Positions 23,585 through 31,855 of a DNA stretch of 64,000 nt are shown here, one piece after another. The notes below the pieces were generated by a model, which saw only the letters and a list, made by a program, of their open reading frames with translations, was not told the origin of the DNA and made no database searches. The stretch lies in assembly GCF_900215155.1 (NCBI RefSeq), contig NZ_LT907980.1:62001-126000 (forward strand), given 5' to 3'. Position 1 is the stretch's first letter; every line of letters starts with the position of its first letter. A program made the translations under genes and the position numbers. Origin of the DNA: Marinobacter sp. LV10R510-11A. Its GTDB lineage: Bacteria; Pseudomonadota; Gammaproteobacteria; Pseudomonadales; Oleiphilaceae.

Positions 23585-26090
23585 AAAACCCTCCGAAAAC
23601 CCGCTCATCCAATGTGACTACTCGCAGACCCATCCGCTGGGCCCAGTCCTCGATAATTGGTGTCATAACGGTCAGCTGCGTGAAGCTGCCGGCGCTCTCC
23701 GACCCCCACCAGTCCCGTCCGGGATGTTTGTGCCCTAAAACTTCATCGACCACCGCATCGCTCAGCGAGGCTGAGAGCTCGGTGGAGGCCAGATGCCGAA
23801 ACACGTTGCCTGCCATGGTCCAGACCTCGCCCAGTCCAAGCTCATCGATGGCCCGCTGCCACCGGCCCGGTGTCAGGCGGACGATCTTGACGACCTTTTT
23901 GGAGCGGGAAAGCTCGACGAAACAGGGCAGATCCGCGACGGCCGGCTCGGCGAGCTGGACGTCCAGGCCCAGTGTGCGAGCCAGCTCGGTCAGTTGGTCC
24001 AGAGCGTCGCGGCACTGCTCGCGCTGAGTCAGTAACAACCCACGTTGTTTCTTCATATCCTCTGGCGAGATCGCGCAAATCAGTTTGCGCTCGCGATAGC
24101 GGTGAGACGCTTTATCGGACACCCAGAGGCCCTCTGGGCTGAAGCCAATCGTGGTTTTATTGTTGAGCGCCCGACCGAGCGTGTGCAGCTGCAGAGCTAG
24201 AAAGTAATTGAGTTGCTGCAGGTTGATGAGCGCCAGCAGATCGCGGACTGGTTTGGTCTTGTAGGGGGTGTTCAACCGTTGGTGGGTCTGTTTGATCGCG
24301 TTGCGGATGGCGTAGACCACCGGTGCCAGTGCCTCGGGTGAGGCGTAGCGAATAGAGCCGAGAGTGCCCTCGGGACATACACCGATGACGGCGAGGTCGG
24401 CGAACGCCTCCGTCCCCGGGCCGGTCATCAGGCCCTCGGCGTCCCAATAGTCGCGCAGAGCAACCAAACACTCGGCAAATTTTGCATTCAGAACGGCAAG
24501 TTCGTGGGTGCGGTACGCGCTTGAGGCAATCTCGTTGAACCCCGTGGAGCCGCGCAGGGTAGCCGCCTCCAGAGTATTCAGACGCTCGGCCTGGAACGAC
24601 ACCGCGCTGGCTGCCCATTGTTTGAGCGTGCAGGGGTTGGCACCAAAGCGTTTTTTGATGTTTTTTCGCAGTTCCCGGTAACGTTTTTCCTGCGCCTGGA
24701 ATGGTTTCTCGTTGCCAGAGGAGGCAATCAGCTCAACCAGGCCGGCAGGCAGAACCAGCTGCATGAGGTGGTTAGCCGGCAGCTCGGTACTGCCCACCGT
24801 ATTCTGTAGGTCAGGTGTGGCGCCCAGATTCAGAACTCGATAGGTTAGCCGGTGGGTGATGGGATTGAGCACGATGTCCTCATTTTCGATCGGTGCGCCG
24901 GTGCCCACACGCAATACCGCGAGCCGTTCTGGCGCCATGCCCAGGCTCCAGGTCAGGAGCAAAAAACACGCTGTTAATGGCTCTTCCTCGACAAATTGTT
25001 CCAACCAGGTGGAGAGCTGCCGGCGAGAAAACCGCTGCATGTCACTGCGGCTGAGTGCGTTCTGGCCCGCCTGAACGTTGAGCAAGTTCCCATAACGTTT
25101 GCGGCGCTCGGAGGGCGAAAACTCCGGCGGTGCGTCGATTCTGACTGTCTCAATCTCCTCGCTGTCCACGCGCGCCTCCGGCTCTGCCGAGGCGGAACGT
25201 TGCGCCGGTTGTGTGGGTAGCTGGGGTGGGTCGTCGTTTGCCTCACCCAGCGCGTAGGCCAGTGACTGGCGCCGAGGAATTTTCTCCCGTGGCGGGGACG
25301 CTTTTAGGTCGGTGATTTCTTTGGGCAGCGGGTTGGCCGGGGTTGATTTGCGCTTGGAGGGCCGGACCTTGTCACTGGATTCGTCGGTCGTCTCCTGCTG
25401 GTTGCGCTTCACAGACGGCACGCCAAACGTCAACGTCTCATCGAGCAGGCGGTTGAGGACGCTCACCTTTTCATCGAGGTTGTTGACGCTGGCAATCGGG
25501 ATCGGTAACGGCTCGTTGGTTTGCTCAGCGTGTTCGAACCAGGTTTGCAGCTTCGAGCATGCCTCGGCCACGGAATAATCGGCTAAGACCGTCTGAGAGC
25601 GCAGCACAAAAATCGTGACGTCCCGCGCATAATAGGTGTGCTGATAATACACCCCAGGACTCAGACGCTCGGGGTGATATCGTGCCCGCTGGCATAGGCC
25701 GAGGAAAAAACTCAGCCAGCGATCCGGTTCAACCTGAAGTCTAGACGCTGCGTCGGTCATTTTTTTGATGGCTGCGGCCACCGGATGTGACTGAACATAG
25801 CGGTTTGATGTCTCCAGCTGACCGGCCCGTTTGAGTTGCGCCAGAATCGAGGAAATTACGGCTTTACTGGGGCTAACTGCGGGTTTGTTTTTGCACAATG
25901 CCGTATACGCAGTTGCACACAGCGCAATACTCGTGCCGCTGGGGTGGGGGAGTGTATGTTCGATGAGAGCTTTCAGCTCGGACCGGTGTTGCTCGCTGCA
26001 CCCCGCGGCCTGTAGACGCCGGTTCCAATCCTCAATGACCTCAGCCGGCAGAAGCGTCGCGGGCGTATCCTGTTTCTGATCCTTTTCCAT
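23571..26090 (-). CDS. gmtZ: GmtZ-like protein with degenerate recombinase-like C-terminus
   Basis: An 839-aa protein, second gene of the trio. The start MEKDQKQDTPATLL (ATG 26090) is chosen for AAAGGA 6 nt upstream; a longer frame reaches into the gene before it. The middle (~230-330) is low-complexity and charged, a probable linker. Near the C-terminus, NVFRHLASTEL and VVDEVLGHKHPGRDWW recall the H-x-x-R and L-G-H boxes of tyrosine recombinases, but no Tyr follows at the expected spacing, so it is probably a catalytically dead partner. It overlaps gmtY and lies 10 nt after gmtX, a single operon. It probably forms a complex with GmtY on DNA (inference). Confidence 0.7.
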   Translation of the reverse strand: MEKDQKQDTPATLLPAEVIEDWNRRLQAAGCSEQHRSELKALIEHTLPHPSGTSIALCATAYTALCKNKPAVSPSKAVISSILAQLKRAGQLETSNRYVQSHPVAAAIKKMTDAASRLQVEPDRWLSFFLGLCQRARYHPERLSPGVYYQHTYYARDVTIFVLRSQTVLADYSVAEACSKLQTWFEHAEQTNEPLPIPIASVNNLDEKVSVLNRLLDETLTFGVPSVKRNQQETTDESSDKVRPSKRKSTPANPLPKEITDLKASPPREKIPRRQSLAYALGEANDDPPQLPTQPAQRSASAEPEARVDSEEIETVRIDAPPEFSPSERRKRYGNLLNVQAGQNALSRSDMQRFSRRQLSTWLEQFVEEEPLTACFLLLTWSLGMAPERLAVLRVGTGAPIENEDIVLNPITHRLTYRVLNLGATPDLQNTVGSTELPANHLMQLVLPAGLVELIASSGNEKPFQAQEKRYRELRKNIKKRFGANPCTLKQWAASAVSFQAERLNTLEAATLRGSTGFNEIASSAYRTHELAVLNAKFAECLVALRDYWDAEGLMTGPGTEAFADLAVIGVCPEGTLGSIRYASPEALAPVVYAIRNAIKQTHQRLNTPYKTKPVRDLLALINLQQLNYFLALQLHTLGRALNNKTTIGFSPEGLWVSDKASHRYRERKLICAISPEDMKKQRGLLLTQREQCRDALDQLTELARTLGLDVQLAEPAVADLPCFVELSRSKKVVKIVRLTPGRWQRAIDELGLGEVWTMAGNVFRHLASTELSASLSDAVVDEVLGHKHPGRDWWGSESAGSFTQLTVMTPIIEDWAQRMGLRVVTLDERVFGGFYDLS

Positions 26091-26100
26091 ATTTTTTCCT

Positions 26101-26685
26101 TTAATTCGCATGGCTATCGTTGCTGAGTTCTTTGAACTTCTTGGCCTTGCAGCCCCGAGCGGGGTTTGTATAGCCCAGAATCTTTTTGCGGTTATTGATG
26201 GTGGATTTTTCAACCCGCCTCCCGCACAGCTCCACCAGTTGTTTGGTGGTTATGGGCTGGTTGGGGCGCACCCTCAAAACGTGGTCTCTCAGCAACGCAG
26301 TGTCGTGGGTCTCTGCGAACGCGGCGTGAATGAGCGGGTCGATCTCACCGAAAAGTCGGGCGGGTTCCAGGATCTGGTAATACAACCTGGCCATCGGGAG
26401 AGCCGCTGGCTCTATGAGTCGGCAGACCAATACCCGGCTCTGCGGGTGCAGTCGGCTGAGGTTGTTGCTCATAGACACCTGCGGGGCGTTGAGCACCTCA
26501 TGCTGCCTGTCGTCCGTTCGGTAGATGACCGGCAGGGTGAGGAGGCGTACCGGTGTGTCGAGCTGTTGGATGGTCCCCGTTGGACCCATCAGTTGGCTCA
26601 ACTGAAGTAGTCGTTTGAGCAGGGTCGGCTCGATGCTGACCGCGGCCCAGTAATACTGGGCCAATTGCAGTTGGTGTTTTCGCAT
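26101..26685 (-). CDS. gmtX: GmtX-like small protein of the trio
   Basis: A 194-aa protein, first gene of the trio operon. Start MRKHQLQLAQYYWA (ATG 26685) is a judgement; the frame stays open to a GTG at 26757 and no strong ribosome site decides. The C-terminal ~65 residues (PNQPITTKQLVELCGRRVEK, then STINNRKKILGYTNP) look like a helix-turn-helix with a basic tail, suggesting DNA binding. The N-terminal part is helical and unassigned. The stop is 10 nt before gmtZ. Confidence 0.65.
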   Translation of the reverse strand: MRKHQLQLAQYYWAAVSIEPTLLKRLLQLSQLMGPTGTIQQLDTPVRLLTLPVIYRTDDRQHEVLNAPQVSMSNNLSRLHPQSRVLVCRLIEPAALPMARLYYQILEPARLFGEIDPLIHAAFAETHDTALLRDHVLRVRPNQPITTKQLVELCGRRVEKSTINNRKKILGYTNPARGCKAKKFKELSNDSHAN

Positions 26686-26757
26686 GACCTGAATCTCTTT
26701 TAATGCCGTTGCCACAGCAAATGGGATAAGCCCGGCCAAGCCGGAGCAAACCTCCAC

Positions 26758-27984
26758 GTGGTGGCAACAAACACGAGAGGCTCAATGCAATTTGGATAAC
26801 ATTTTTGGATGCCCTTATTCAGGCGATTCGGGACAGGCGGAGACACACCGAAAAACGGTGATGTCTGGCCTTGGGCGTGGCGATTTGCCGACGCCTCGAT
26901 TCGTATGGGTTGGGAAACGCACACACACGGGGAGACCCATCAAAAAATATGGGGCCCGGGCGGGGTATCACTTGAATTCACACTCTGACGGGGAGAGGCA
27001 TTTGCCTGGTCAGAGCGGGTTAGCGGGGTTGGTAACGCCGCTTTTCTGAACTGTTGGATCCGAACCCTGAGGGTGGACCTCATACTATATTGCTGCTCCT
27101 GAGAAACGCCTAATGACGCTCATTGATCACGCAGTTGCCAGCTCCACTGCGTGGTAGTCGAATATTAAAACCGACTTCAATTACTATATATGGAAATAAT
27201 GCGGCATTGCAACCCTTTGTTTTGGATGATGTTGTTGATGTAGTGTGTCGTCGTTACGTCTACTCCTTCTAGGAAAACCTGGATTGTCTGCGGGGCAGGG
27301 ATTATAGCGTTTCCCGGAACCCGGACGGTTTCTACAATAAAGTGGATTAACATATTTTGGTTTGGTGATCGTCATTTTTATCAACGACATTTCGGCAGTT
27401 GGCAAAGACAAAAGGCGCGGCTTTGGCTTGTACAGGCCGCGGGAGTATAAAAGTTTGCCATGCTCGGTGAGGTAGGAGTGATCTGGAGGCGAGGCCTCGA
27501 TTTTTACAGAAATTTCTAATGTTGTTTTTTCTTGTGGGGTGGAACTGGAGGCGTTGGTAAATCTGGGCGCCGGGATAAATTACATAACCGCTCCAACGAT
27601 GGATTGTTGAGATCTAGCCTATATATAGCGTTAACAAGCCCTCGAAGGCCTATCGATTTAAGCTGTTTTTGAGTGGGGAGGAATCCCTCTGTCTGTTGTG
27701 AAACTCGCAGAACCTCTTCCCTGATTTTTGTGATATTCCATTGCGGTCGAGAAAGACATCGAATATTTTTATTAAATTCTGCGACGGCTGCATCAATGTT
27801 ATTTGTTTTGTTCGTTATACCGCTGATTTTTGAAATCAGGATGGTTGTTTCAGATCAGTATGGCGCATCGGATGCAGATCTGAAATCAATGGCAGTAGCG
27901 GATGGATTGGATGCTTTTCTTAGGAAGATGTCCGCCTCAAACCTGAGTGGTCGTCAGTCCGTGCAGACTGGTTTCGAGGAAAAT
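26758..27984. other. 1.2-kb stretch without a convincing gene upstream of the trio
   Basis: The open frames here are short, overlap on opposite strands and lack ribosome sites or family motifs. The region should contain the trio promoter and possibly the outer end of the island. No tRNA, palindrome or terminal repeat was recognised. A reading near 27740-28014 encodes a hydrophobic stretch (SMLFVLFVIPLIFEI) without a start, possibly a relic. Confidence 0.6.
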
Positions 27985-28144
27985 GCGGATGTGGTTGGCC
28001 CCAGTTTCAATTGAGCCGTTAGCGGTGGTGTCAACAAGCCTCGGTCGCGAAGCGAAGTTGGATCTTCTGGTCAGCGCTGCGATTGAAACCAGTGTGATTG
28101 AGGGGGAGGTGCTGAATCGCGAGGATGTACGCAGGTTATGCTAG
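27985..28144 (+). pseudogene. N-terminal relic of a Fic-family protein
   Basis: The reading LGREAKLDLLVSAAIETSVI, then EGEVLNREDVRRL, matches the N-terminal helix of Fic proteins that carries the inhibitory motif (here IETSVIEGE). A stop follows at once and the catalytic HPFxDGNGR core is missing. An intact Fic gene is at 44085-45272 and another relic at 62920-63115. Confidence 0.65.
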
Positions 28145-28170
28145 GTTAAAAGAATGTTCTGGAGGAATAC

Positions 28171-28668
28171 ATGAGCTTTAAGCGCATCACCGAAGAGGAG
28201 TTGCTCAAAGGCCTCGACGCACATACAGCTCACGCTGATGAGTTGGCCAATCCCTTGGCTAATGAAATGACACCTCCTGAACACCTCGAAATACAGCTTA
28301 CGAATCAGCATGGCGTTGTGGCTTTGCGCTGGATTATCGAAAATCAGCAACAGTTTGGTTTGAGCATTCAGGACGTTCAAAAGCTGACAGGGGCAAAATC
28401 GGTACAAAACATTCATGCATGGCTCTCTGAAATAGAGCTCGTACCTGAAGGGTCTATAAGACGACTAGGTCTATTGCTTGGAATCTATAGAGGCTTGGTG
28501 GAAGCCACACCTTCAGGGCAAGAAAAGCTCGCTTTCGATTGGTTTCAGCGCAAGTCACATCTGTTTGCGGAGTTTCCGGGGCAATCTATCCGCGACTATG
28601 TGTTGGACAACCCGACCGAAAAGGTGCTCAAGACCGTCTGTTCTAGAATTCGGAGTTTATCCAGATAG
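28171..28668 (+). CDS. Probable Xre/MbcA/ParS-type antitoxin
   Basis: A 165-aa protein. The N-terminal ~30 residues (ITEEELLKGLDAHTAHADEL) resemble the N-terminus of the antitoxin relic at 41611-41868. The C-terminal ~100 residues (SIRRLGLLLGIYRGL, AFDWFQRKSHLFAEFPGQSI, RDYVLDN) fit the toxin-binding fold of MbcA/ParS antitoxins that pair with RES toxins. No intact toxin is adjacent; a broken RES gene lies at 33775-34250. TCTGGAGGAATAC precedes the ATG. Assignment rests on pattern only. Confidence 0.55.
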   Translation: MSFKRITEEELLKGLDAHTAHADELANPLANEMTPPEHLEIQLTNQHGVVALRWIIENQQQFGLSIQDVQKLTGAKSVQNIHAWLSEIELVPEGSIRRLGLLLGIYRGLVEATPSGQEKLAFDWFQRKSHLFAEFPGQSIRDYVLDNPTEKVLKTVCSRIRSLSR

Positions 28669-28813
28669 CGCTCCGACAGCGACGTCCATTAATAGCGCTG
28701 AACGATAGTTTGCACATCGAGATTGCTCAGAGTTTTCTATATCAGGCTCTTTAAAGAGGTCGTTTGAGCAAAGTGAGCCGCGCATCCTACGTTTGAACGC
28801 GCAGCGTCATGCG

Positions 28814-29251
28814 CTAGTTAAGCGGCTGGCCCAGCTGGCCGGGTTTATCCTGGTTCTGAATATAACGGAGAAGTGTTTGGATGTTTGCTCGGCCGCCAAC
28901 GCTAATAAGGGCGTAGGCGGGGCTCCAAAAGTAAGGCTTCCAGTAATAAGGCGCCAATGCCTGGGAATATTCTTTTCGCATTCTCCTGGCGGATACGGAT
29001 TTCACGTTTTTCACCAGATCCGATGGTTTAATTGTGGGGTGGACCTCAATCAGCAAATGGACGTGATCCGCCTCCCCGCCAAACTCTATGCACTGGCATC
29101 CCCATTTTGCGAGGGTGTCGGTCATGATTTCTTCGAGTCGGTCCAGCATCCCGGAAGACAGGCATTTATGCCGATACTTCATTGAAAGTACCAAATGAAA
29201 ATAAATCCTGTAAGCGCTGTGGTTCGTCGTTTTCAGGGTTGCATCTTCCAA
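28814..29251 (-). CDS. tnpA: IS200/IS605-type TnpA (HUH Y1 transposase)
   Basis: A ~145-aa single-strand transposase. The HUH motif is in GGEADHVHLLIEVHP and the catalytic Tyr in LLRYIQNQ near the C-terminus. N-terminal YRIYFHLVLSMKYRHKCLS is typical. No canonical start fits; a TTG at 29251 with AGGTGATC upstream is the best candidate. Divergent from a tnpB 23 bp away, a standard IS605-group layout. These enzymes move ssDNA hairpin-bounded elements; whether this one could act on the palindromes here is unknown. Confidence 0.8.
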   Translation of the reverse strand: MEDATLKTTNHSAYRIYFHLVLSMKYRHKCLSSGMLDRLEEIMTDTLAKWGCQCIEFGGEADHVHLLIEVHPTIKPSDLVKNVKSVSARRMRKEYSQALAPYYWKPYFWSPAYALISVGGRANIQTLLRYIQNQDKPGQLGQPLN

Positions 29252-29273
29252 AAGATCACCTATTATATAATTT

Positions 29274-30614
29274 ATGAGAAACGTGATTATACGCACCGAT
29301 AAATGGCCCTTGCAAACCACTCAGCAGCAGCTGGACTACGTCCGACTGACGCAGGTGGCATATCGGTCTTATTGTCGTGCGTTATCGATCGTGGTGCTCA
29401 ACAACTGGCCCGCACTGTGCCAGGCGCAGAGCTTTTCGGCAGCGGTCGAGCGGTTGATTCATCCAACTGCAAAGAATCCTTCCCCGCGGCACACCTACTT
29501 CTCAAAACGGTTCTATAAATTCCCAAGCTACCTGCGCCGGGCGGCCATCGAGTTCGTCAAAGGTCAGGTGTCCAGCTATTTGACCCGCTACGGCCAGTGG
29601 CTCGACGGCGATCGCCGGCGGGCCGACGCCAGGCCACCCATGTTCACCCCAGACTCTGGATGCTATCCAAGCCTGTATCGCGGTCAGATGGTCAGGTTTG
29701 ATGAGGACTGCAAGTCCGTTGACATCAAGCTATGGGATGGCCGTGAGTGGCTTTGGCATAAAATGTCGGTCAAATCTGTCCGCCAGCGGCATTTGCAGGG
29801 TAAAACCAAATCACCGGCGCTGATTCTCGCCAGAGGTCATTGCCACCTATCGGTGCCCGTCGAGATTCGACGAGTACGATTGCCCGATGAGAAACGAGTT
29901 TGCTCGGTGGACGTCGGAATCAATACGTTAGCCACCGCCAGCATTATCACCTCCAACGGCACTGTCGTGGCGCGCAGATTTCTGCACCCCGCCGCGGACA
30001 TAGACCGTCGTGATAAGCGCAGCCGGCTGATCAGCAAGAAGGCCCGTAAAACCGGAAACCTGTCAAAAGGGTTCTGCAAAGGGGTTTACCGGAAAATCGG
30101 GAACATCAATAAACAGATCGCACAGATTACCTCGAAAGAGCTGGTGACATTTGCGCTGGCCCACGGGGCCGACGTCATTGTGTTCGAAGATCTGAAGGGC
30201 TGGCGACCCAAGGCCGGAAGGAAACGCTCCCCGTTACGACAACGCTTCCACGGCTGGCTGCATCGCAGCCTGGCAACACTGACCGAGGAGAAGTTTGTCG
30301 AGGCTGGAGGTCGAGTGGCTCACGTCTACGCCCGCGGAACATCGTCCTGGGCTTTTGATGGTAGCGGTAAACTCCGCCGCGACAAAAGCAATGCGACCCA
30401 GGCTACCTTTTCCACTGGCAAACGATACAACGCTGACCTGAACGCCAGCTACAACATTGGGGCCCGATACTGGGCCTGGAAGCATACACTGACCCGCTGC
30501 AAAGACGGGCAGTTACTGGGAGACAGAAGCTCCTCCGGTAAACCGAGAATGCCGGTCACACTCTCAACGCTTTGGCCACGAGAGTCTGAAGCCCCTTATC
30601 AATGCCCAGCATGA
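29274..30614 (+). CDS. tnpB: TnpB-like RNA-guided nuclease lacking the zinc ribbon
   Basis: A 446-aa TnpB family protein. RuvC residues are visible: Asp in CSVDVGINTLATASI, Glu in DVIVFEDLKGW, and the last Asp in YNADLNASYNIGARYW. The usual four-Cys zinc ribbon between the second and third RuvC motifs is missing its cysteines (YARGTSSWAFDGSGKL, then QATFSTGKRYNADLNAS), with Phe, Thr and Ala at those places. The N-terminal part matches the helical recognition domain. Divergent from tnpA. A guide RNA would be expected to overlap the 3' end; I could not define it. Whether the nuclease is active without the ribbon is open. Confidence 0.8.
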   Translation: MRNVIIRTDKWPLQTTQQQLDYVRLTQVAYRSYCRALSIVVLNNWPALCQAQSFSAAVERLIHPTAKNPSPRHTYFSKRFYKFPSYLRRAAIEFVKGQVSSYLTRYGQWLDGDRRRADARPPMFTPDSGCYPSLYRGQMVRFDEDCKSVDIKLWDGREWLWHKMSVKSVRQRHLQGKTKSPALILARGHCHLSVPVEIRRVRLPDEKRVCSVDVGINTLATASIITSNGTVVARRFLHPAADIDRRDKRSRLISKKARKTGNLSKGFCKGVYRKIGNINKQIAQITSKELVTFALAHGADVIVFEDLKGWRPKAGRKRSPLRQRFHGWLHRSLATLTEEKFVEAGGRVAHVYARGTSSWAFDGSGKLRRDKSNATQATFSTGKRYNADLNASYNIGARYWAWKHTLTRCKDGQLLGDRSSSGKPRMPVTLSTLWPRESEAPYQCPA

Positions 30615-30627
30615 TGAGGGGGAGTAT

Positions 30628-31020
30628 TCACAGGCCGTCGACGTTTGTGAGGTTTTGTTTGTTAAATGCGGAGATGAGCTGGGAAAAATGCTTTGGAAAT
30701 CTATCCATTAGGAGGTTGTTGGGATTCGTTTTGCCCGCCCTGACTTTCTCTGATCGATTTTCCTCATAACAGTGAGGGCAGCCATATCGGCTTCTGTTAT
30801 TGGCGGTTGTAGGCCAGAAATGGTCAGGATTTGTTTCGCAGATCCACTCAAAATACAGCTTTGAACCTGGCAGGATGTCGTTCAGTTGCAGCGTCTTGGC
30901 ACCAGGATGAAGACATCGAGTGGCACGTTTGGTTGGGTATTTTTCAGCAAACGTTTTTTTCCCGCGAGCGGTCGCCTTTCTCCGGTGAACCGACGCGGCG
31001 GTAATCAATTCGTAAGACAT
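30628..31020 (-). CDS. Treble-clef/zinc-ribbon protein (possibly truncated)
   Basis: A 130-aa basic protein with one zinc-finger-like unit: YFEWICETNPDHFWPTT ending in CPHCYEENR. The pattern C-x5-HxW...C-x2-C is that of the repeated treble-clef domains of nuclease-associated phage and bacterial proteins. Only one unit is present, whereas the family often has several, and the 3' end stops 14 bp from the tnpB stop, so the C-terminal part may have been lost on insertion of the IS. AAGGAG precedes ATG 31020. Confidence 0.55.
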   Translation of the reverse strand: MSYELITAASVHRRKATARGKKTFAEKYPTKRATRCLHPGAKTLQLNDILPGSKLYFEWICETNPDHFWPTTANNRSRYGCPHCYEENRSEKVRAGKTNPNNLLMDRFPKHFSQLISAFNKQNLTNVDGL

Positions 31021-31179
31021 AGACTCCTTTTTTGCAAAGGTAAGCCAGCTGGGTGGAAGTACCCGAGCAATGAAGGAGCTGGTTGAGCGTTTTGTCGGGC
31101 GGTAGCTTTTGGATCGCAAGTGACTTTGATTCGAGCATAGTCTATATTTTAGGTTCTTGGAGAACCTCGGAGAATTAAT

Positions 31180-31428
31180 ATGAGCTTAAAAGCGACATCC
31201 GTACGACTTGATGACAAAACGTTAGCGAGAGTGGGTCAAATGGCTGAAGCAATGGATAGGCCGCGCGCGTGGTTGATGGCGGAAGCCATCAAGCAATATG
31301 TTGCACGAGAAGAATGGTTTATTCGTGAAGTGGAGCAAGGCGTGAAGTCGGCCGATGAAGGGCGACTGGTCAGCCATAGCGATATCAAGGCCAAATGGGA
31401 GGCCAGACGTGCGGCTCAAATGGACTGA
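31180..31428 (+). CDS. ParD/CopG-type ribbon-helix-helix antitoxin
   Basis: An 82-aa antitoxin. The N-terminal ~45 residues (ATSVRLDDKTLARVGQMAEA, then MDRPRAWLMAEAI) are a ribbon-helix-helix domain and the C-terminal part (REVEQGVKSADEGRLVSHSD) is the toxin-binding tail. It overlaps the ParE-like gene by 20 nt. Intact, with its toxin, unlike most TA loci in this window. Confidence 0.85.
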   Translation: MSLKATSVRLDDKTLARVGQMAEAMDRPRAWLMAEAIKQYVAREEWFIREVEQGVKSADEGRLVSHSDIKAKWEARRAAQMD

Positions 31429-31708
31429 TCTTGCCGACATCGATTTGGAAAAGATTGAAGCGTATATTGCCAATGAAAACAGCTCCCTGGTTGCTATCGA
31501 TGTGGTGATGGACATCATCGATAGCGTTTATCTGATCTTGCCCGATCATCCCGGCGCCGGACGTCAGGGAAGGTTAAAGAGTACGCGAGAGCTGGTTATT
31601 GATGGTTTGCCATTTATCGTGATCTACCGGGAAGATACGCGCGCGAATTGCATTCAAATCCTGCGCGTTCTTCACATGACTTCCAGCAGTGGCCGTCAGT
31701 CTGAATAA
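31409..31708 (+). CDS. ParE/RelE-superfamily toxin
   Basis: A 99-aa toxin: LKWTDLADIDLEKIEAYIAN, then LPDHPGAGRQGRLKSTREL, then FIVIYREDTRANCIQILRVL and the C-terminal HMTSSSGRQ. This is the standard ParE fold order. GTG 31409 is chosen because GGAGG precedes it and it begins the first strand; an upstream ATG would overlap the antitoxin much more. ParE toxins usually target gyrase. Confidence 0.85.
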   Translation: MRLKWTDLADIDLEKIEAYIANENSSLVAIDVVMDIIDSVYLILPDHPGAGRQGRLKSTRELVIDGLPFIVIYREDTRANCIQILRVLHMTSSSGRQSE

Positions 31709-31855
31709 TGTGTTCCAGACAGGGTCTGACGGGTTGGTTCGGGCGGTGTGGTTGTTGTTTGTGGGTCATGCTTTTGTTGGGTTGCGCTGCCGCCTGGTTG
31801 GCAACCCAACCCAAGTAGTTCATGATGCGGTACTGCTCACACAACACAGAATGCT

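Noticed and set aside
27184..28014. Short frames on both strands upstream of the trio
   Set aside because: Mutually overlapping or isolated, no ribosome sites, no family motif.
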